Source: Variovorax sp. Root411
Lineage (GTDB): Bacteria > Pseudomonadota > Gammaproteobacteria > Burkholderiales > Burkholderiaceae_C
Direction of reading: 5' to 3'
Length of the DNA: 64,000 nt
Assembly: GCF_001425205.1 (NCBI RefSeq)
Contig: NZ_LMDW01000012.1
Span: 575,804 to 639,803 of the forward strand
In this document: positions 28,737-37,625 of the stretch, piece by piece
Layout: the number at the start of each line of letters is the position of its first letter
How positions within the stretch are numbered: position 1 is the first letter of the stretch
Translations under genes and position numbers: made by a program
Notes under the pieces: generated by a model
Databases searched by the model: none
What the model was told of the DNA's origin: nothing
What the model saw: only the letters and a program-made list of their open reading frames with translations

Positions 28737-29969
28737 ATGAACGCCGAATCTGTTACATCCACAGCCCTCTCAAATAGTGTAGGACGCGCGCTCGAAATAT
28801 CCCTCCGGGGCGCTGACGAGCTGCTCCCGCAGGACGAATGGGTACGCAAGCTGCAGCGTTCGGAGGCCACCGGGACGCCGCTGCGCATCAAGCTGGGCCT
28901 GGACCCGACCGCGCCGGACATTCACATCGGCCATACCGTGGTGCTCAACAAGATGCGCCAGTTGCAGGACCTGGGGCACCGGGTGATCTTCCTGATCGGC
29001 GACTTCACCACCACCATCGGCGACCCTTCCGGGCGCAACAGCACCCGCCCGCCGCTCACCCGCGAGCAGATCGAGGCCAACGCCCAGACCTATTACAAGC
29101 AGGCCAGCCTGGTGCTGGACCCCGAAAAGACCGAGATCCGCTACAACTCCGAATGGAGCGACCCCCTGGGCGCCCGCGGCATGATCCAGCTCGCCGCCAA
29201 GTACACGGTCGCCCGGATGATGGAGCGTGACGATTTCAGCAAGCGCTTCAAGAGCGGCCAGTCGATCTCGGTGCACGAATTTCTCTATCCGCTGATGCAG
29301 GGCTACGACTCGGTCGCGTTGAAGAGCGACCTCGAGCTGGGCGGCACCGATCAGAAGTTCAACCTGCTCGTCGGCCGGCATCTCCAGCAGGAATACGGGC
29401 AAGAACCGCAGTGCATACTCACTATGCCTCTGCTCGAGGGGCTCGATGGCGTCGAAAAGATGTCCAAGAGCAAGAACAACTACATCGGTATCAGCGAGGA
29501 CGCCAACACCATGTTCGCCAAGGTGCTGTCGATCTCCGACGACCTGATGTGGCGCTGGTACACGCTGCTGAGCTTTCAGTCGCTGGAGCAGATCGCAGCG
29601 CTCAAGGCCGAGATCGAGGGCGGCCGCAACCCGAAGGACGCCAAGGTCGCCCTGGCCAAGGAAATCACCGCGCGCTTCCACAGCACGGCGGCGGCGGACG
29701 CGGCCGAGCAGGACTTCATCAACCGCAGCAAGGGCGGCGTGCCGGACGAGATTCCCGATGTGGCGCTGTCGGGTGCTCCGCTGGGCATTGCCCAGTTGCT
29801 CAAGCAGGCGAACCTCGCTTCTTCGGCTTCGGAAGGCAGCCGCCTGATCGACGGCGGCGGCGTGCGGATCGATTCGGCCGTGGTCAGCGACAAGGCCCTG
29901 AAGCTGCCCGCGGGCAGCTACGTGGTTCAGGTCGGCAAGCGCAAGTTCGCCCGCGTGACCTTGAGCTGA
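28737..29969 (+). CDS. tyrS: Tyrosyl-tRNA synthetase
   Basis: 410-residue class I synthetase. The HIGH motif is in [14 protein letters not shown] and KMSKS is in [14 protein letters not shown]; the C-terminal 65 residues form an S4 RNA-binding domain ([29 protein letters not shown]). The [11 protein letters not shown] form and the [12 protein letters not shown] motif place it in the TyrZ-like (TyrRS type 2) branch, common in Burkholderiales. The ATG at 28737 is used; the 160-base gap upstream is shared with the divergent M23 gene. Confidence 0.97.
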   Translation: MNAESVTSTALSNSVGRALEISLRGADELLPQDEWVRKLQRSEATGTPLRIKLGLDPTAPDIHIGHTVVLNKMRQLQDLGHRVIFLIGDFTTTIGDPSGRNSTRPPLTREQIEANAQTYYKQASLVLDPEKTEIRYNSEWSDPLGARGMIQLAAKYTVARMMERDDFSKRFKSGQSISVHEFLYPLMQGYDSVALKSDLELGGTDQKFNLLVGRHLQQEYGQEPQCILTMPLLEGLDGVEKMSKSKNNYIGISEDANTMFAKVLSISDDLMWRWYTLLSFQSLEQIAALKAEIEGGRNPKDAKVALAKEITARFHSTAAADAAEQDFINRSKGGVPDEIPDVALSGAPLGIAQLLKQANLASSASEGSRLIDGGGVRIDSAVVSDKALKLPAGSYVVQVGKRKFARVTLS

Positions 29970-29976
29970 GCGCCGC

Positions 29977-30597
29977 TCAGCGCACCTCGATGGTGACGCG
30001 CCGGTTGCGCGGCTCGTCCACCTCGTCGGCGGTGGGAATGGCCAAGTCGCGCTCGCCGCGGCCCACGGCCTCGATGCGATTGGCCGGGAACTGGCGCTCC
30101 ACGAAGAGCTGGACCACTTCCTGCGCGCGGCGGTGCGACAGCTGGTCGTTCTGCTCGCCGCTGCCCTTGGTGTCGGTGTGGCCCGTGACCACGATGTCGC
30201 CGCCGCTGCGTGCCAGGGCCGCGGCCAATGCCTCGGTCATGATCTGCTGCGACGCCGGGGTCAGTGTGGTGCCGCCGATATCGAAATACACCGTATAGCG
30301 CTGCGGCGGGGGCGGGCGCATGTCGAACAGCGGCTTGTTTTCGGCCTGCACCTTGGCCGGATCGACCTGGTCGACCGCCGGGGCGCCGCTCGCGCCCACT
30401 GCGGCCGTGGCGCGCTGGTAGGGCTTGGAGAGCACTTCTTCGCCATCCTTGGCGCGCACCACCACCGCCGATGGCTTGCCGTCGGCCTGCGGCAGCAGCA
30501 CCACCCGCGTGCCCGGCGTCGAGCAGCCTGCCAGCAGCGCGGCTGCCAGCGTGGCGATGAAGAGGGAGGGGGAAAGAGACTTGGACGAGATGCTCAT
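29977..30597 (-). CDS. OmpA-family lipoprotein (peptidoglycan-associated)
   Basis: 206-residue outer-membrane lipoprotein: signal with lipobox LLAGCS (about residues 20-25), a short linker with a Pro run, and a C-terminal OmpA domain. The peptidoglycan-binding residues are visible in VVTGHTDTKGSGEQNDQLSHRRAQEVVQLF and RIEAVGRGERDLAIPT...NRRVTIEV. It overlaps the upstream FecR-like gene by 4 bases (ATGA), so the two are translated together and may form one envelope complex. Convergent with tyrS. Confidence 0.9.
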   Translation of the reverse strand: MSISSKSLSPSLFIATLAAALLAGCSTPGTRVVLLPQADGKPSAVVVRAKDGEEVLSKPYQRATAAVGASGAPAVDQVDPAKVQAENKPLFDMRPPPPQRYTVYFDIGGTTLTPASQQIMTEALAAALARSGGDIVVTGHTDTKGSGEQNDQLSHRRAQEVVQLFVERQFPANRIEAVGRGERDLAIPTADEVDEPRNRRVTIEVR

Positions 30598-31142
30598 GGC
30601 TTGCCGTCGGCTTGCACGATGAAGTCGGTGCCGCGAATGCCGATGGTGGCCGTCTGCGTTTCGACCCGGACCGCGTCGGGGTTGGTCTTGCCGATCAGGC
30701 CCGTGATCATGCGCATGGAGCCGCGCAGCAGCGAGACCAGCATGCCGCCCTCGTACGTCGTGCCGTCGAAGTGGAATTCCTTCAGGTCGAGCCGCGACGA
30801 GGGGCCGACCACCAGCGTCGTGTCGTCGCGCAGCACCACGGAGGCCGACGAATCGGGGCCGGTCACGATGCGGTCCACGGCGCCCAGCGCATCGCCGGGG
30901 CTGGCGGGGCGCGTGGCGCCGGCGCCATTGAGCAGTTGCACGTTGCCGCGCACGGATTTCACAAAGCCCGCCGGGGGATCGGCCTTGGCCGGCGCGGCTG
31001 CTGCGGGCGGGGCGGCAGGCGCCACCGCGGGCAAGGCGGGGGGCGCCGCCACCGGGGCGGTCGAAGGAGTCTGGGCTTGGGCCAGAGCGGCCGAGCCCAC
31101 AATGGCCAGGCCGCTCAAGGCGGTCACGAATTTTTTCATCAT
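30594..31142 (-). CDS. Secreted FecR-domain protein
   Basis: 182-residue exported protein: signal peptide (MMKKFVTALSGLAIVGSAALAQA; start may be either of two adjacent ATGs), an Ala/Pro-rich linker of about 35 residues, and a FecR domain (VKSVRGNVQLLNG, GDALGAVDRIVTGPDSSASVVLRDDTTLVVGPSSRLDL, ATIGIRGTDFIV). There is no N-terminal anti-sigma region, so unlike classic FecR it is probably a periplasmic or surface structural module. Coupled by a 4-base overlap to the OmpA-like lipoprotein gene. Role unknown. Confidence 0.87.
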   Translation of the reverse strand: MMKKFVTALSGLAIVGSAALAQAQTPSTAPVAAPPALPAVAPAAPPAAAAPAKADPPAGFVKSVRGNVQLLNGAGATRPASPGDALGAVDRIVTGPDSSASVVLRDDTTLVVGPSSRLDLKEFHFDGTTYEGGMLVSLLRGSMRMITGLIGKTNPDAVRVETQTATIGIRGTDFIVQADGKP

Positions 31143-31293
31143 CAGGGGCTCTCTGCGAAACGGTGTTCCGCAACGGTCACAAATGTTAATGCGAAGGGGT
31201 TACACGAAGACACGAGGCCGATAATTCAGGCGGCTCTTGCGGCCTTTTACCGCTTTTCATGTGGCCTATTGCCCAATTTCCCATGGTTTTTGC

Positions 31294-32211
31294 ATGACGT
31301 TTACCCCAAAGGCGCTGCTGCGCGTGTCTGTTGCCGTGGCCTTGATCACGATCGTGCTCAAGGGCCTGGCGGGTTACGTGACGAACTCGATGGGCCTGAT
31401 CTCCGACGCGATGGAGTCCTTCGTGAACCTGGCGAGCGCCATGTTCGCGCTCGCCATGGTGACCATCGCCGAGCGGCCGGCCGACGACGACCATCCCTAC
31501 GGCCATCACAAGGCCGAGTACTTCTCCTCGGGCTTCGAGGGCATCCTGATCGTGGGCGCGGCCATCGCGATCCTCTGGGTCTCGGTGCAGCGCCTGCTGT
31601 CGCCGCAACCGCTCGAGCAACTGGGCTGGGGCCTGGCGCTGTCGGTGGTCAGTTCGGGCTTCAACGCCGGCCTGGCCTTCCTGCTGTTCCGCGCGGCCCG
31701 CACGCATCGCTCGATCGCGCTGGAGGCCGACGGCCGCCACCTGATGACCGACGTGTGGACTTCCGCCGCGGTGGTCGTCGGCATCGTCTGCGTGCAGTTC
31801 AGCGGCTGGCTCTGGCTCGACCCGGTGCTGGCCATCGGCGTGGCGCTCAACATCGTGCGCGAGGGCGTCAAGCTGGTGTGGCGCTCGTCGCAGGGCCTGA
31901 TGGATGAAGCTCTCGATGCCGAGACCCTCGCCACCGTGCGCGCCACGCTCGACGCCTTTGCCGCCCGCATGCCCGAAGGCACGCGGCTGCGCTTCGACGA
32001 CATGGTGACGCGCAGCGCCGGCCAGCGCCGCTTCGCTGACCTGCACATGCACGTGCCGGGCCACTGGACCCTGCAGCACGCCGCCAGCATGCGCGACGAA
32101 CTGGAGCAGGCCCTGATGGACGCGGTGCCCGGCCTGCGCGTCACGATCCAGCTCCTGCCCCTGACCATGGAAGCCCGCGCCACCCAGGCAGGCGAACATC
32201 ACCCCCTATGA
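31294..32211 (+). CDS. Cation diffusion facilitator family transporter
   Basis: 305-residue inner-membrane divalent-metal/proton antiporter of about six spans plus a cytoplasmic C-terminal domain. Metal-site residues: D in [15 protein letters not shown], the [15 protein letters not shown] motif, and H-x3-D in [14 protein letters not shown]; the last two resemble the Zn/Fe/Mn group (HxxxD, or D-type site 1). The ATG at 31294 fits because the first span begins soon after; an upstream in-frame ATG at 31237 adds an unlikely 19 residues. It overlaps dtd by 4 bases. Confidence 0.9.
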   Translation: MTFTPKALLRVSVAVALITIVLKGLAGYVTNSMGLISDAMESFVNLASAMFALAMVTIAERPADDDHPYGHHKAEYFSSGFEGILIVGAAIAILWVSVQRLLSPQPLEQLGWGLALSVVSSGFNAGLAFLLFRAARTHRSIALEADGRHLMTDVWTSAAVVVGIVCVQFSGWLWLDPVLAIGVALNIVREGVKLVWRSSQGLMDEALDAETLATVRATLDAFAARMPEGTRLRFDDMVTRSAGQRRFADLHMHVPGHWTLQHAASMRDELEQALMDAVPGLRVTIQLLPLTMEARATQAGEHHPL

Positions 32212-32651
32212 AAGCTGTTCTTCAACGCGTGGCGAATGCGCGCGTCGACATTGCCGGCAGCACTGTCGGCGCCATCGGCGCGGGCCTGCTCGTGCTGCTC
32301 TGCGCCGAGCGCGGCGACACCGATGCGCTGGCCGACCGCATGCTCGCCAAGATCCTCAAGCTGCGCATCTTTTCCGACGAGGCCGGCAAGATGAACCTCA
32401 GCGTGCAGGACATCGGCGGCGGCCTGCTGGTGGTGAGCCAGTTCACGCTGGCGGCCGACGCCAGCGGCGGCAACCGCCCCAGCTTCACGCAGGCCGCGCC
32501 GCCCGACGAGGGCCGCCGGCTCTACGAGTACTTCGTGGCGCAGGCGCGCGCCGTGCATCCGGTGGTGGCCACCGGCGAGTTTGGCGCCGACATGCAGGTG
32601 CACCTGCTGAACGACGGGCCCGTCACCATCCCGCTGCAGATGGCGGCGTAG
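32208..32651 (+). CDS. dtd: D-aminoacyl-tRNA deacylase
   Basis: 147-residue homodimeric proofreading enzyme that removes D-amino acids and glycine from mischarged tRNA. Seen: [15 protein letters not shown] at the start, the SQFTLA motif ([19 protein letters not shown]) and the cross-subunit Gly-cisPro motif in [11 protein letters not shown], usually NxGPVT. Starts inside the stop of the CDF transporter gene (ATGA). Convergent with ybeY. Confidence 0.96.
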   Translation: MKAVLQRVANARVDIAGSTVGAIGAGLLVLLCAERGDTDALADRMLAKILKLRIFSDEAGKMNLSVQDIGGGLLVVSQFTLAADASGGNRPSFTQAAPPDEGRRLYEYFVAQARAVHPVVATGEFGADMQVHLLNDGPVTIPLQMAA

Positions 32652-32657
32652 CGGGCG

Positions 32658-33125
32658 CTATTTGCCGTAAGGGCTGCGGATGCCCAGCCCCGCGAGGATC
32701 TCGATCTCGTAGGCTTCCATCTCGTCGGCGTCGGCCTCGCTGGTTTCGTGGTCCCAGCCCTGCGCATGCAGCGTGCCGTGCACCAGCAGGTGCGCGTAGT
32801 GGTCGGCGAGCGTCTTGCGGTTTTCCTTCGCCTCGCGCGCCACCACCGGCGCGCACAGCACGAGGTCGGCCATCACCAGCGGGCTTTGCGCGTAGTCGAA
32901 GGTCAGCACGTTGGTCGCGTAGTCCTTGCCGCGGAACTCGCGGTTCAGGCGCTGGCCCTCGTCGGCATCGACGATGCGCACGGTGATCTCGCCGTCGATG
33001 TCGAGCGCGTGGCGGATCCAGCGCGTCACGCTGTGGCGCGGCAGCGCGGCGCGGTGGCGCTCCACGCCCTTGAAGCGCCCGAACTGCAGCGAGAGAGAAA
33101 GCGCGGGGAGCCTGGAGGCGGCCAT
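32658..33125 (-). CDS. ybeY: Endoribonuclease YbeY
   Basis: 155-residue metal-dependent RNase for 16S rRNA 3'-end maturation and 70S quality control. The metal site is [11 protein letters not shown] (H-x3-H-x5-H), and upstream are [27 protein letters not shown] features of the family. The ATG at 33125 gives normal length; a longer frame adds unrelated residues. It begins 1 base after the phoH stop, the conserved phoH-ybeY pairing. Confidence 0.96.
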   Translation of the reverse strand: MAASRLPALSLSLQFGRFKGVERHRAALPRHSVTRWIRHALDIDGEITVRIVDADEGQRLNREFRGKDYATNVLTFDYAQSPLVMADLVLCAPVVAREAKENRKTLADHYAHLLVHGTLHAQGWDHETSEADADEMEAYEIEILAGLGIRSPYGK

Positions 33126-33126
33126 C

Positions 33127-34083
33127 TCAGTGGCCTCCCGCGCGCTTGCGCTGGCCGTCGTAGGCGTCGACGATCTTCGCCACCAGCGGATGCCGCACCA
33201 CGTCGGCACTCGTGAAATGCGTGATCGCGATGCCGTTCACGCGCCGCAGCACGCGCTCGGCGTCGATCAGGCCGCTCAGCTGCTGCTTGGGCAGATCGAT
33301 CTGGCTCACGTCGCCCGTCACCACCGCCTTCGCACCGAAGCCGATGCGCGTGAGGAACATCTTCATCTGCTCGACCGTGGTGTTCTGCGCCTCGTCGAGG
33401 ATCACGAAGGCGTTGTTCAGCGTGCGCCCCCGCATGAAGGCCAGCGGGGCGATTTCGAGGGCGTTGCGCTCGAAGGCCTTCTGCACCTTCTCGTAGCCCA
33501 TGAGGTCGTAGAGCGCGTCGTACAGCGGGCGCAGGTAGGGGTCGACCTTCTGCGTCAAGTCGCCCGGCAGGAAGCCGAGCCGCTCGCCCGCTTCCACCGC
33601 GGGCCGCGTCAGCACGATGCGCTGCACGGCGGCGCGCTCCAGCGCATCGACCGCACAGGCCACCGCGAGATACGTCTTGCCCGTGCCCGCAGGGCCGATG
33701 CCAAAGGTGATGTCGTGCTTCGCGATGTTGTCGAGGTACTGCGCCTGCGTGGGCGTGCGCGCGCGCAGGTCGGTGCGGCGGGTGACGAGCATCGCGAGGT
33801 CGTCGTCGCCGTCGAGCATCGAGCCGTCGCCGGCCAGCGTGAGCTGCACCACGGCCGGATCGATGACGCGCTGGGCGATTTCGTACAGCGCCTGCAGCAC
33901 GTCCATTGCGCGCTGCGCGGAGGCCTTGGGGCCGTCGACCTTGAACTGTTCGTGGCGGTGCGCGATCTTCACGCCCAGCGCTTCCTCGATGCGGCGCAGG
34001 TGCGCGTCCAGAGGTCCGCACAGGTGGCCGAGGCGCGAGTTGTTCAGTGGGGTAAAGGTGTGTCGCAGAATCACGCCGGACAT
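33127..34083 (-). CDS. ybeZ: PhoH-like ATPase (YbeZ type)
   Basis: 318-residue cytoplasmic P-loop ATPase, partner of YbeY in RNA metabolism. An N-terminal KH-like region (about residues 10-85) precedes Walker [22 protein letters not shown] and Walker [34 protein letters not shown] is the following sensor. I use the ATG at 34083; a GTG at 34101 would add six residues, and neither has a clear ribosome-binding site. Divergent from ruvA with only 20 bases between starts. Confidence 0.94.
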   Translation of the reverse strand: MSGVILRHTFTPLNNSRLGHLCGPLDAHLRRIEEALGVKIAHRHEQFKVDGPKASAQRAMDVLQALYEIAQRVIDPAVVQLTLAGDGSMLDGDDDLAMLVTRRTDLRARTPTQAQYLDNIAKHDITFGIGPAGTGKTYLAVACAVDALERAAVQRIVLTRPAVEAGERLGFLPGDLTQKVDPYLRPLYDALYDLMGYEKVQKAFERNALEIAPLAFMRGRTLNNAFVILDEAQNTTVEQMKMFLTRIGFGAKAVVTGDVSQIDLPKQQLSGLIDAERVLRRVNGIAITHFTSADVVRHPLVAKIVDAYDGQRKRAGGH

Positions 34084-34103
34084 TTCAAGGAAAAAGGGCA
34101 CCC

Positions 34104-34676
34104 ATGATAGGCAAACTGACCGGCACGCTCGCTGAGCGCAATCCGCCGCAGGTGGTGGTGGACTGCAACGGCGTCGGCTACGAGGTCGACGTGCCGATGA
34201 GCACGTTCTACAACCTCCCTGGCACCGGCGAGCGCGTGTCGCTGCTCACGCACTTCGTCGTGCGCGAGGACGCGCAGATTCTCTACGGCTTCGGCACGGC
34301 CGAGGAGCGCGCGGCTTTTCGCCAGCTCATCAAGATCACCGGCGTGGGACCGCGCACGGCCCTGGGCCTGCTTTCGGGCATGAGCGTGGGCGAGCTGTCG
34401 CAAGCGATCACGACGCAGGAGCTGGGCCGGCTCGTGAAGATACCGGGCATCGGCAAGAAGACCGCCGAGCGGCTGCTGCTGGAACTCAAGGGCAAGCTCG
34501 GCGCCGACATCGGCCTGCCGGCGCATGCGGCATCGGACGCGCAGGCCGATATCCTCCAGGCGCTGGTCGCGCTCGGGTACAGCGACAAGGAGGCTGCGCT
34601 CGCGCTCAAGGCGCTGCCGAAGGATGCGACTGTGAGCGAAGGGATCAAGCTGGCGCTGAAGTCGCTGGCTAAGTGA
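34104..34676 (+). CDS. ruvA: Holliday junction branch migration protein RuvA
   Basis: 190-residue DNA-binding tetramer subunit. Domain I is [23 protein letters not shown]...[12 protein letters not shown]; two helix-hairpin-helix motifs are [15 protein letters not shown] and [17 protein letters not shown]; domain III (about residues 140-190, [18 protein letters not shown]) binds RuvB. Its partner ruvB lies about 6.8 kb downstream rather than adjacent, because the lipid operon and a repeat element stand between them. Confidence 0.97.
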   Translation: MIGKLTGTLAERNPPQVVVDCNGVGYEVDVPMSTFYNLPGTGERVSLLTHFVVREDAQILYGFGTAEERAAFRQLIKITGVGPRTALGLLSGMSVGELSQAITTQELGRLVKIPGIGKKTAERLLLELKGKLGADIGLPAHAASDAQADILQALVALGYSDKEAALALKALPKDATVSEGIKLALKSLAK

Positions 34677-34691
34677 GCGTGATTCAGGGCG

Positions 34692-34877
34692 CGCTCACGC
34701 CGACGGGGTACCTTGCTCCGCGAATGTCCCCCGGCCTGCGGCCTCCTCCTTTATTTCGCTGCGCAAGGCACCCCATCGGCGTGAGCGATGGACGCTGCGG
34801 TCGAACCGCCCCGGCACAAGCAGAGCGCTCGTGTGCGAATGACATTCGCGGAGGGGAGTACCCGGTGTCATTCGCAC
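34692..34877. repeat. Two-module palindromic repeat element, copy 2 (second module internally deleted)
   Basis: Lies between the convergent ruvA and YdeI-like genes. Module A (34692-34787) has a perfect 12-base outer stem, CGCTCACGCCGA with TCGGCGTGAGCG, around a 48-base core (34716-34763) that matches copy 1 apart from the centre. Module B (34833-34877) has a different perfect 12-base stem, GTGCGAATGACA with TGTCATTCGCAC, around a short inverted core. GATTCAGGG (34681-34689) and CCCTGAATC (34881-34889) form an outer inverted repeat. Confidence 0.85.
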
Positions 34878-34907
34878 GCCCCCTGAATCAAGCACGCGCC
34901 AAAACAC

Positions 34908-35501
34908 TCAGGGATGGATCTTCTCGCCCTTCGCCAGCATCTCCACGAACTGCGCAATGCGCCGCGCCCGCGTCTCGGGCTTCTTCGCGCCCTGCGTGCG
35001 GAACAGCACCGCGAAGCGGTTTCGCGAATCGAGCGTGGCGAAGAACTTCGCGGCCTTCTTGTTCGCATCGAGCGCAGCCTGCAGGTCGGGTGGCACCGTC
35101 GCCGCGCTGACGCCCTCATAGGCCGCGTCCCAGCGGCCGTCGGCCTTCGCGCGCTCGATCTCGGCATGGCCGGCCGGCTGCATGCGGCCTTCCTCGATGA
35201 GCTTCAGCACCTTGGCGCGGTTGATCTGCGACCAGATGCTGCGCCTGGTGCGCGGCGTGAAGCGCTGCAGGAAGTACTGCGCGTCCTCGCTCTTGCGCTG
35301 GCCGTCGATCCAGCCCCAGCACAGCGCTTCTTCCAGTGCGGTGGGGTGGTCGATGGAAGCGAGGCCGCTGTCTTTCTTCGCGATGCGCAGCCACACGCCG
35401 GCGGCGGTGGCATGGTGCCGCTTGAGCCAGCGCGCCCACGAGGCGGCATTGGTGCACTCCACGGGCGTGTCGTGCGCAACGCGCTCTTCCGCCTTGCTCA
35501 C
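34908..35501 (-). CDS. YdeI/OmpD-associated family protein
   Basis: 197-residue cytoplasmic protein of the YdeI family (bacteriocin-protection / OmpD-associated domain). Recognisable features are SWARWLKRHHATAAGVWLRIAKK, ALCWGWIDGQRKSED and FLQRFTPRTRRSIWSQIN, then a C-terminal helical part with VPPDLQAALDANKKAAKFFATL and ARRIAQFVEMLAKGEKIHP. The GTG at 35501 overlaps the stop of the CDP-diglyceride synthase gene (GTGA), so it is translated from the lipid operon. Its biochemical role is unknown; co-translation suggests a link to envelope lipids. Confidence 0.85.
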   Translation of the reverse strand: MSKAEERVAHDTPVECTNAASWARWLKRHHATAAGVWLRIAKKDSGLASIDHPTALEEALCWGWIDGQRKSEDAQYFLQRFTPRTRRSIWSQINRAKVLKLIEEGRMQPAGHAEIERAKADGRWDAAYEGVSAATVPPDLQAALDANKKAAKFFATLDSRNRFAVLFRTQGAKKPETRARRIAQFVEMLAKGEKIHP

Positions 35502-36454
35502 GGCACCCACCAGTAGCGCAGCGCGTGAAAGTAGATCGGCGCCGCGAAGACCACCGAGTCGAGCCGGTCGAGCATGCCGCCGTGGCCCTCGATCATCGAA
35601 CCCCAGTCCTTCACGCCGCGGTCGCGCTTGATGGCCGACATCACGAGGCCACCGAAGAAGCCCATCAAACAGATGATGAGCGCCATCAGCGCCGCCTGCC
35701 ACGGGTTGAACGGCGTGGCCCAGTACAGCGCCGCGCCCAGCGCGGTGGCGCTCGCCACACCGCCGACCAGGCCTTCCCAGGTCTTGGAGGGCGACAGCTC
35801 GGGCGCCACCTTGCGCTTGCCGAAGAGCTTGCCCCACACGTACTGCAGCACGTCGCTGCCCTGCACCACGATCACGAGGAACGCGATCAGCAGCAGGTTG
35901 CGGCCCTCGAAGCCCGGTATCTGCAGCGTGAGCAGCGCGGGCACGTGGCTGATGCAGAACACGCACACCATCAGCCCCCACTGGATCTTCGATGTGCGCT
36001 CCAGGAAGCGCTGCGTGTCGCCGCCCATCGCCGCAAGAATGGGCAGCAGCAGGAAGGCATAAACCGGAATGTAGATGGCGTACAGCCCGTACCAGTCGAT
36101 CCAGATCAGGAAGTACTGCCCCGGCAGCGCAACGAAGAAGGCCAGCGCGATCGCTCCGTGGTCGCCGCGCCGCGTGTAGGCCAGGCTGATGAACTCGCGC
36201 AGCGCGTAGAACGAGATCAGGTAGAACAGCACGATCACGCCGCCCTTGCCGAAGGCGAAGGCAATGCCGATCACCGCCACCATCACCCACCACGCGTTGA
36301 CGCGCGAGTTGAGGTTGTCGATCACCGAATGCGGCTGGCCGCTCGCCACCCGCCACTTGAGCAGCGCGCCGATGGACGAGGCCAGCACCAGCACGCCGAA
36401 GACGCCGCCGAAGAGCTTGAAGGTGGTCCAGGCGAAAGGGGATAGCTCGATCAT
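35498..36454 (-). CDS. ynbB: Phosphatidate cytidylyltransferase (CDP-diglyceride synthase), YnbB-like
   Basis: 318-residue polytopic membrane enzyme, about eight to nine spans, that makes CDP-diacylglycerol from phosphatidate and CTP. The CdsA signature is intact near the end: SAIKRDRGVKDWGSMIEGHGGMLDRLDS, with the metal-binding Asp residues; the SPSKTWEG motif precedes it. In an operon with CDP-alcohol phosphatidyltransferase, hydrolase-methyltransferase and PAP2/dual-specificity phosphatase genes it corresponds to E. coli ynbB rather than to the housekeeping cdsA. Overlaps both neighbours by 4 bases. Confidence 0.88.
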   Translation of the reverse strand: MIELSPFAWTTFKLFGGVFGVLVLASSIGALLKWRVASGQPHSVIDNLNSRVNAWWVMVAVIGIAFAFGKGGVIVLFYLISFYALREFISLAYTRRGDHGAIALAFFVALPGQYFLIWIDWYGLYAIYIPVYAFLLLPILAAMGGDTQRFLERTSKIQWGLMVCVFCISHVPALLTLQIPGFEGRNLLLIAFLVIVVQGSDVLQYVWGKLFGKRKVAPELSPSKTWEGLVGGVASATALGAALYWATPFNPWQAALMALIICLMGFFGGLVMSAIKRDRGVKDWGSMIEGHGGMLDRLDSVVFAAPIYFHALRYWWVP

Positions 36455-37182
36455 GCGGCGGTCCCTGCGTTCTGGTTGTTCTGGCCGTTGGATTCAATGC
36501 GGTCGTATTCGGGTCGCAGGTCGAGCATCGCCGTGCGCGCGCGGGCCAGGAACGACACCTTGTCCTCCCCTTCCGCCAGCGTGATCGGCGTGCCGTAGCG
36601 CACCGTGCAGGCCAGCGGAATCGGCACCAGAACGCCTTTGGGCAGCACGCGCTTCAGGTTCTCGATCCACACCGGCACCAGCCGCACGTGGGGGCAGGCG
36701 CGCGCCAGGTGGAACAGCCCGCTTTTCAGCGGCAGCAGGATGTCTTCGCCCGTGTTGCGCGTGCCTTCGGGGAACATGATGAGCGAGTCGCCGCCCTCCA
36801 GCGCCTCCTTCATCTGCTCGACCGGGTTGCCGCCCTGGCCCGAGCCGTCGCGCCGAATCATCAGCGCGTTGAACACGTCCTTGCCGATGAAGTTGCGCAG
36901 CTTCGAGGCTTCCCAATAGTCCTGCCCCGCCACCGGCCGCGTGAGCCCGCGCAGGTCGGGCGGCAGTGTGGCCCACAGCAGCACGAAGTCGCCGTGGCTC
37001 GTGTGGTTGGCGAAGTACAGCGTCTGCTCGGCCTTCGGCGTGGTGCCCGACCAGATGGCGCGCACGCCGGTCAGCAGGCCGGCCGCGCCGATGATCAGCT
37101 TGCCGGCGACGACGGCGAGGCCGCGCCGCAGCACGGTGCTGTCGGCAGTGTTGTCGTTGTTCTTGTTTTCTTCTGTGGTCAA
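36451..37182 (-). CDS. 1-acyl-sn-glycerol-3-phosphate acyltransferase (PlsC family)
   Basis: 243-residue membrane-associated acyltransferase that would form phosphatidate from lysophosphatidate. The catalytic NHTSHGDFVLLWA (N-H-x4-D) and the FPEGTRN motif are present, with one hydrophobic segment near residues 22-42. Start and stop each overlap a neighbouring gene by 4 bases. It supplies the direct precursor for the CDP-diglyceride synthase encoded next, so it appears to be a dedicated enzyme of this operon. It is an addition compared with the E. coli ynbABCD set. Confidence 0.9.
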   Translation of the reverse strand: MTTEENKNNDNTADSTVLRRGLAVVAGKLIIGAAGLLTGVRAIWSGTTPKAEQTLYFANHTSHGDFVLLWATLPPDLRGLTRPVAGQDYWEASKLRNFIGKDVFNALMIRRDGSGQGGNPVEQMKEALEGGDSLIMFPEGTRNTGEDILLPLKSGLFHLARACPHVRLVPVWIENLKRVLPKGVLVPIPLACTVRYGTPITLAEGEDKVSFLARARTAMLDLRPEYDRIESNGQNNQNAGTAA

Positions 37183-37625
37183 GACAGATCCTGTGTCATC
37201 AAGGCAAGTAGGAACAGGGCGCTCTGGCAGGCCACCACGATGGCGTGGCGCTGCATGAGCTGGCGGGTGCCCTGCACGCGGTCGTCGAGCGGGCGGGGGG
37301 CGTGCTGCGACGGCGGCGGCTCGCGCAGCCCGAGGGCCGAGAGCGCGCGGTCGAGCGCATCAAGCGAGGCGACGGTGCCGCGCGCGAGGCCGTCGAACAG
37401 CGCCCCGTCGAAGCGCAGCCGGAATGCGAAGTAGCGTTCCAGCGCGCCGAGGATCACGACCGCGCCGAAGCTCATGGCGGCCGTGGCCGAGAGCGAGCGC
37501 AGCGTCAGCGCGAGCACCAGCGCCGAGATGCAGGTGAGCGCGAAGCCCCAGAGGGCCAGCAGCGCGATGGCGCGCAGCAGGCCCGCCAGCGCGGCGCAGG
37601 TGGTTCGTTCGTTGTCATCGGTCAT
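37179..37625 (-). CDS. Small membrane protein of unknown function
   Basis: 148 residues with two hydrophobic helices near the N-terminus (about residues 14-38 and 42-62) and a third at the C-terminus (HAIVVACQSALFLLALMTQ), separated by an amphipathic region with RFDGALFDGLARGTVASLDALDRALSALGL. I do not recognise a domain. It overlaps the phosphatase gene by 11 bases and the acyltransferase gene by 4, so it is part of the lipid operon and may be an accessory or scaffold subunit (inference). Confidence 0.72.
   Translation of the reverse strand: MTDDNERTTCAALAGLLRAIALLALWGFALTCISALVLALTLRSLSATAAMSFGAVVILGALERYFAFRLRFDGALFDGLARGTVASLDALDRALSALGLREPPPSQHAPRPLDDRVQGTRQLMQRHAIVVACQSALFLLALMTQDLS

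Noticed and set aside
32970..33000. CGACGATG inside ybeY as a fourth regulator site
   Set aside because: Only the right half matches; CGTC-NNTT is absent and it lies within coding sequence.
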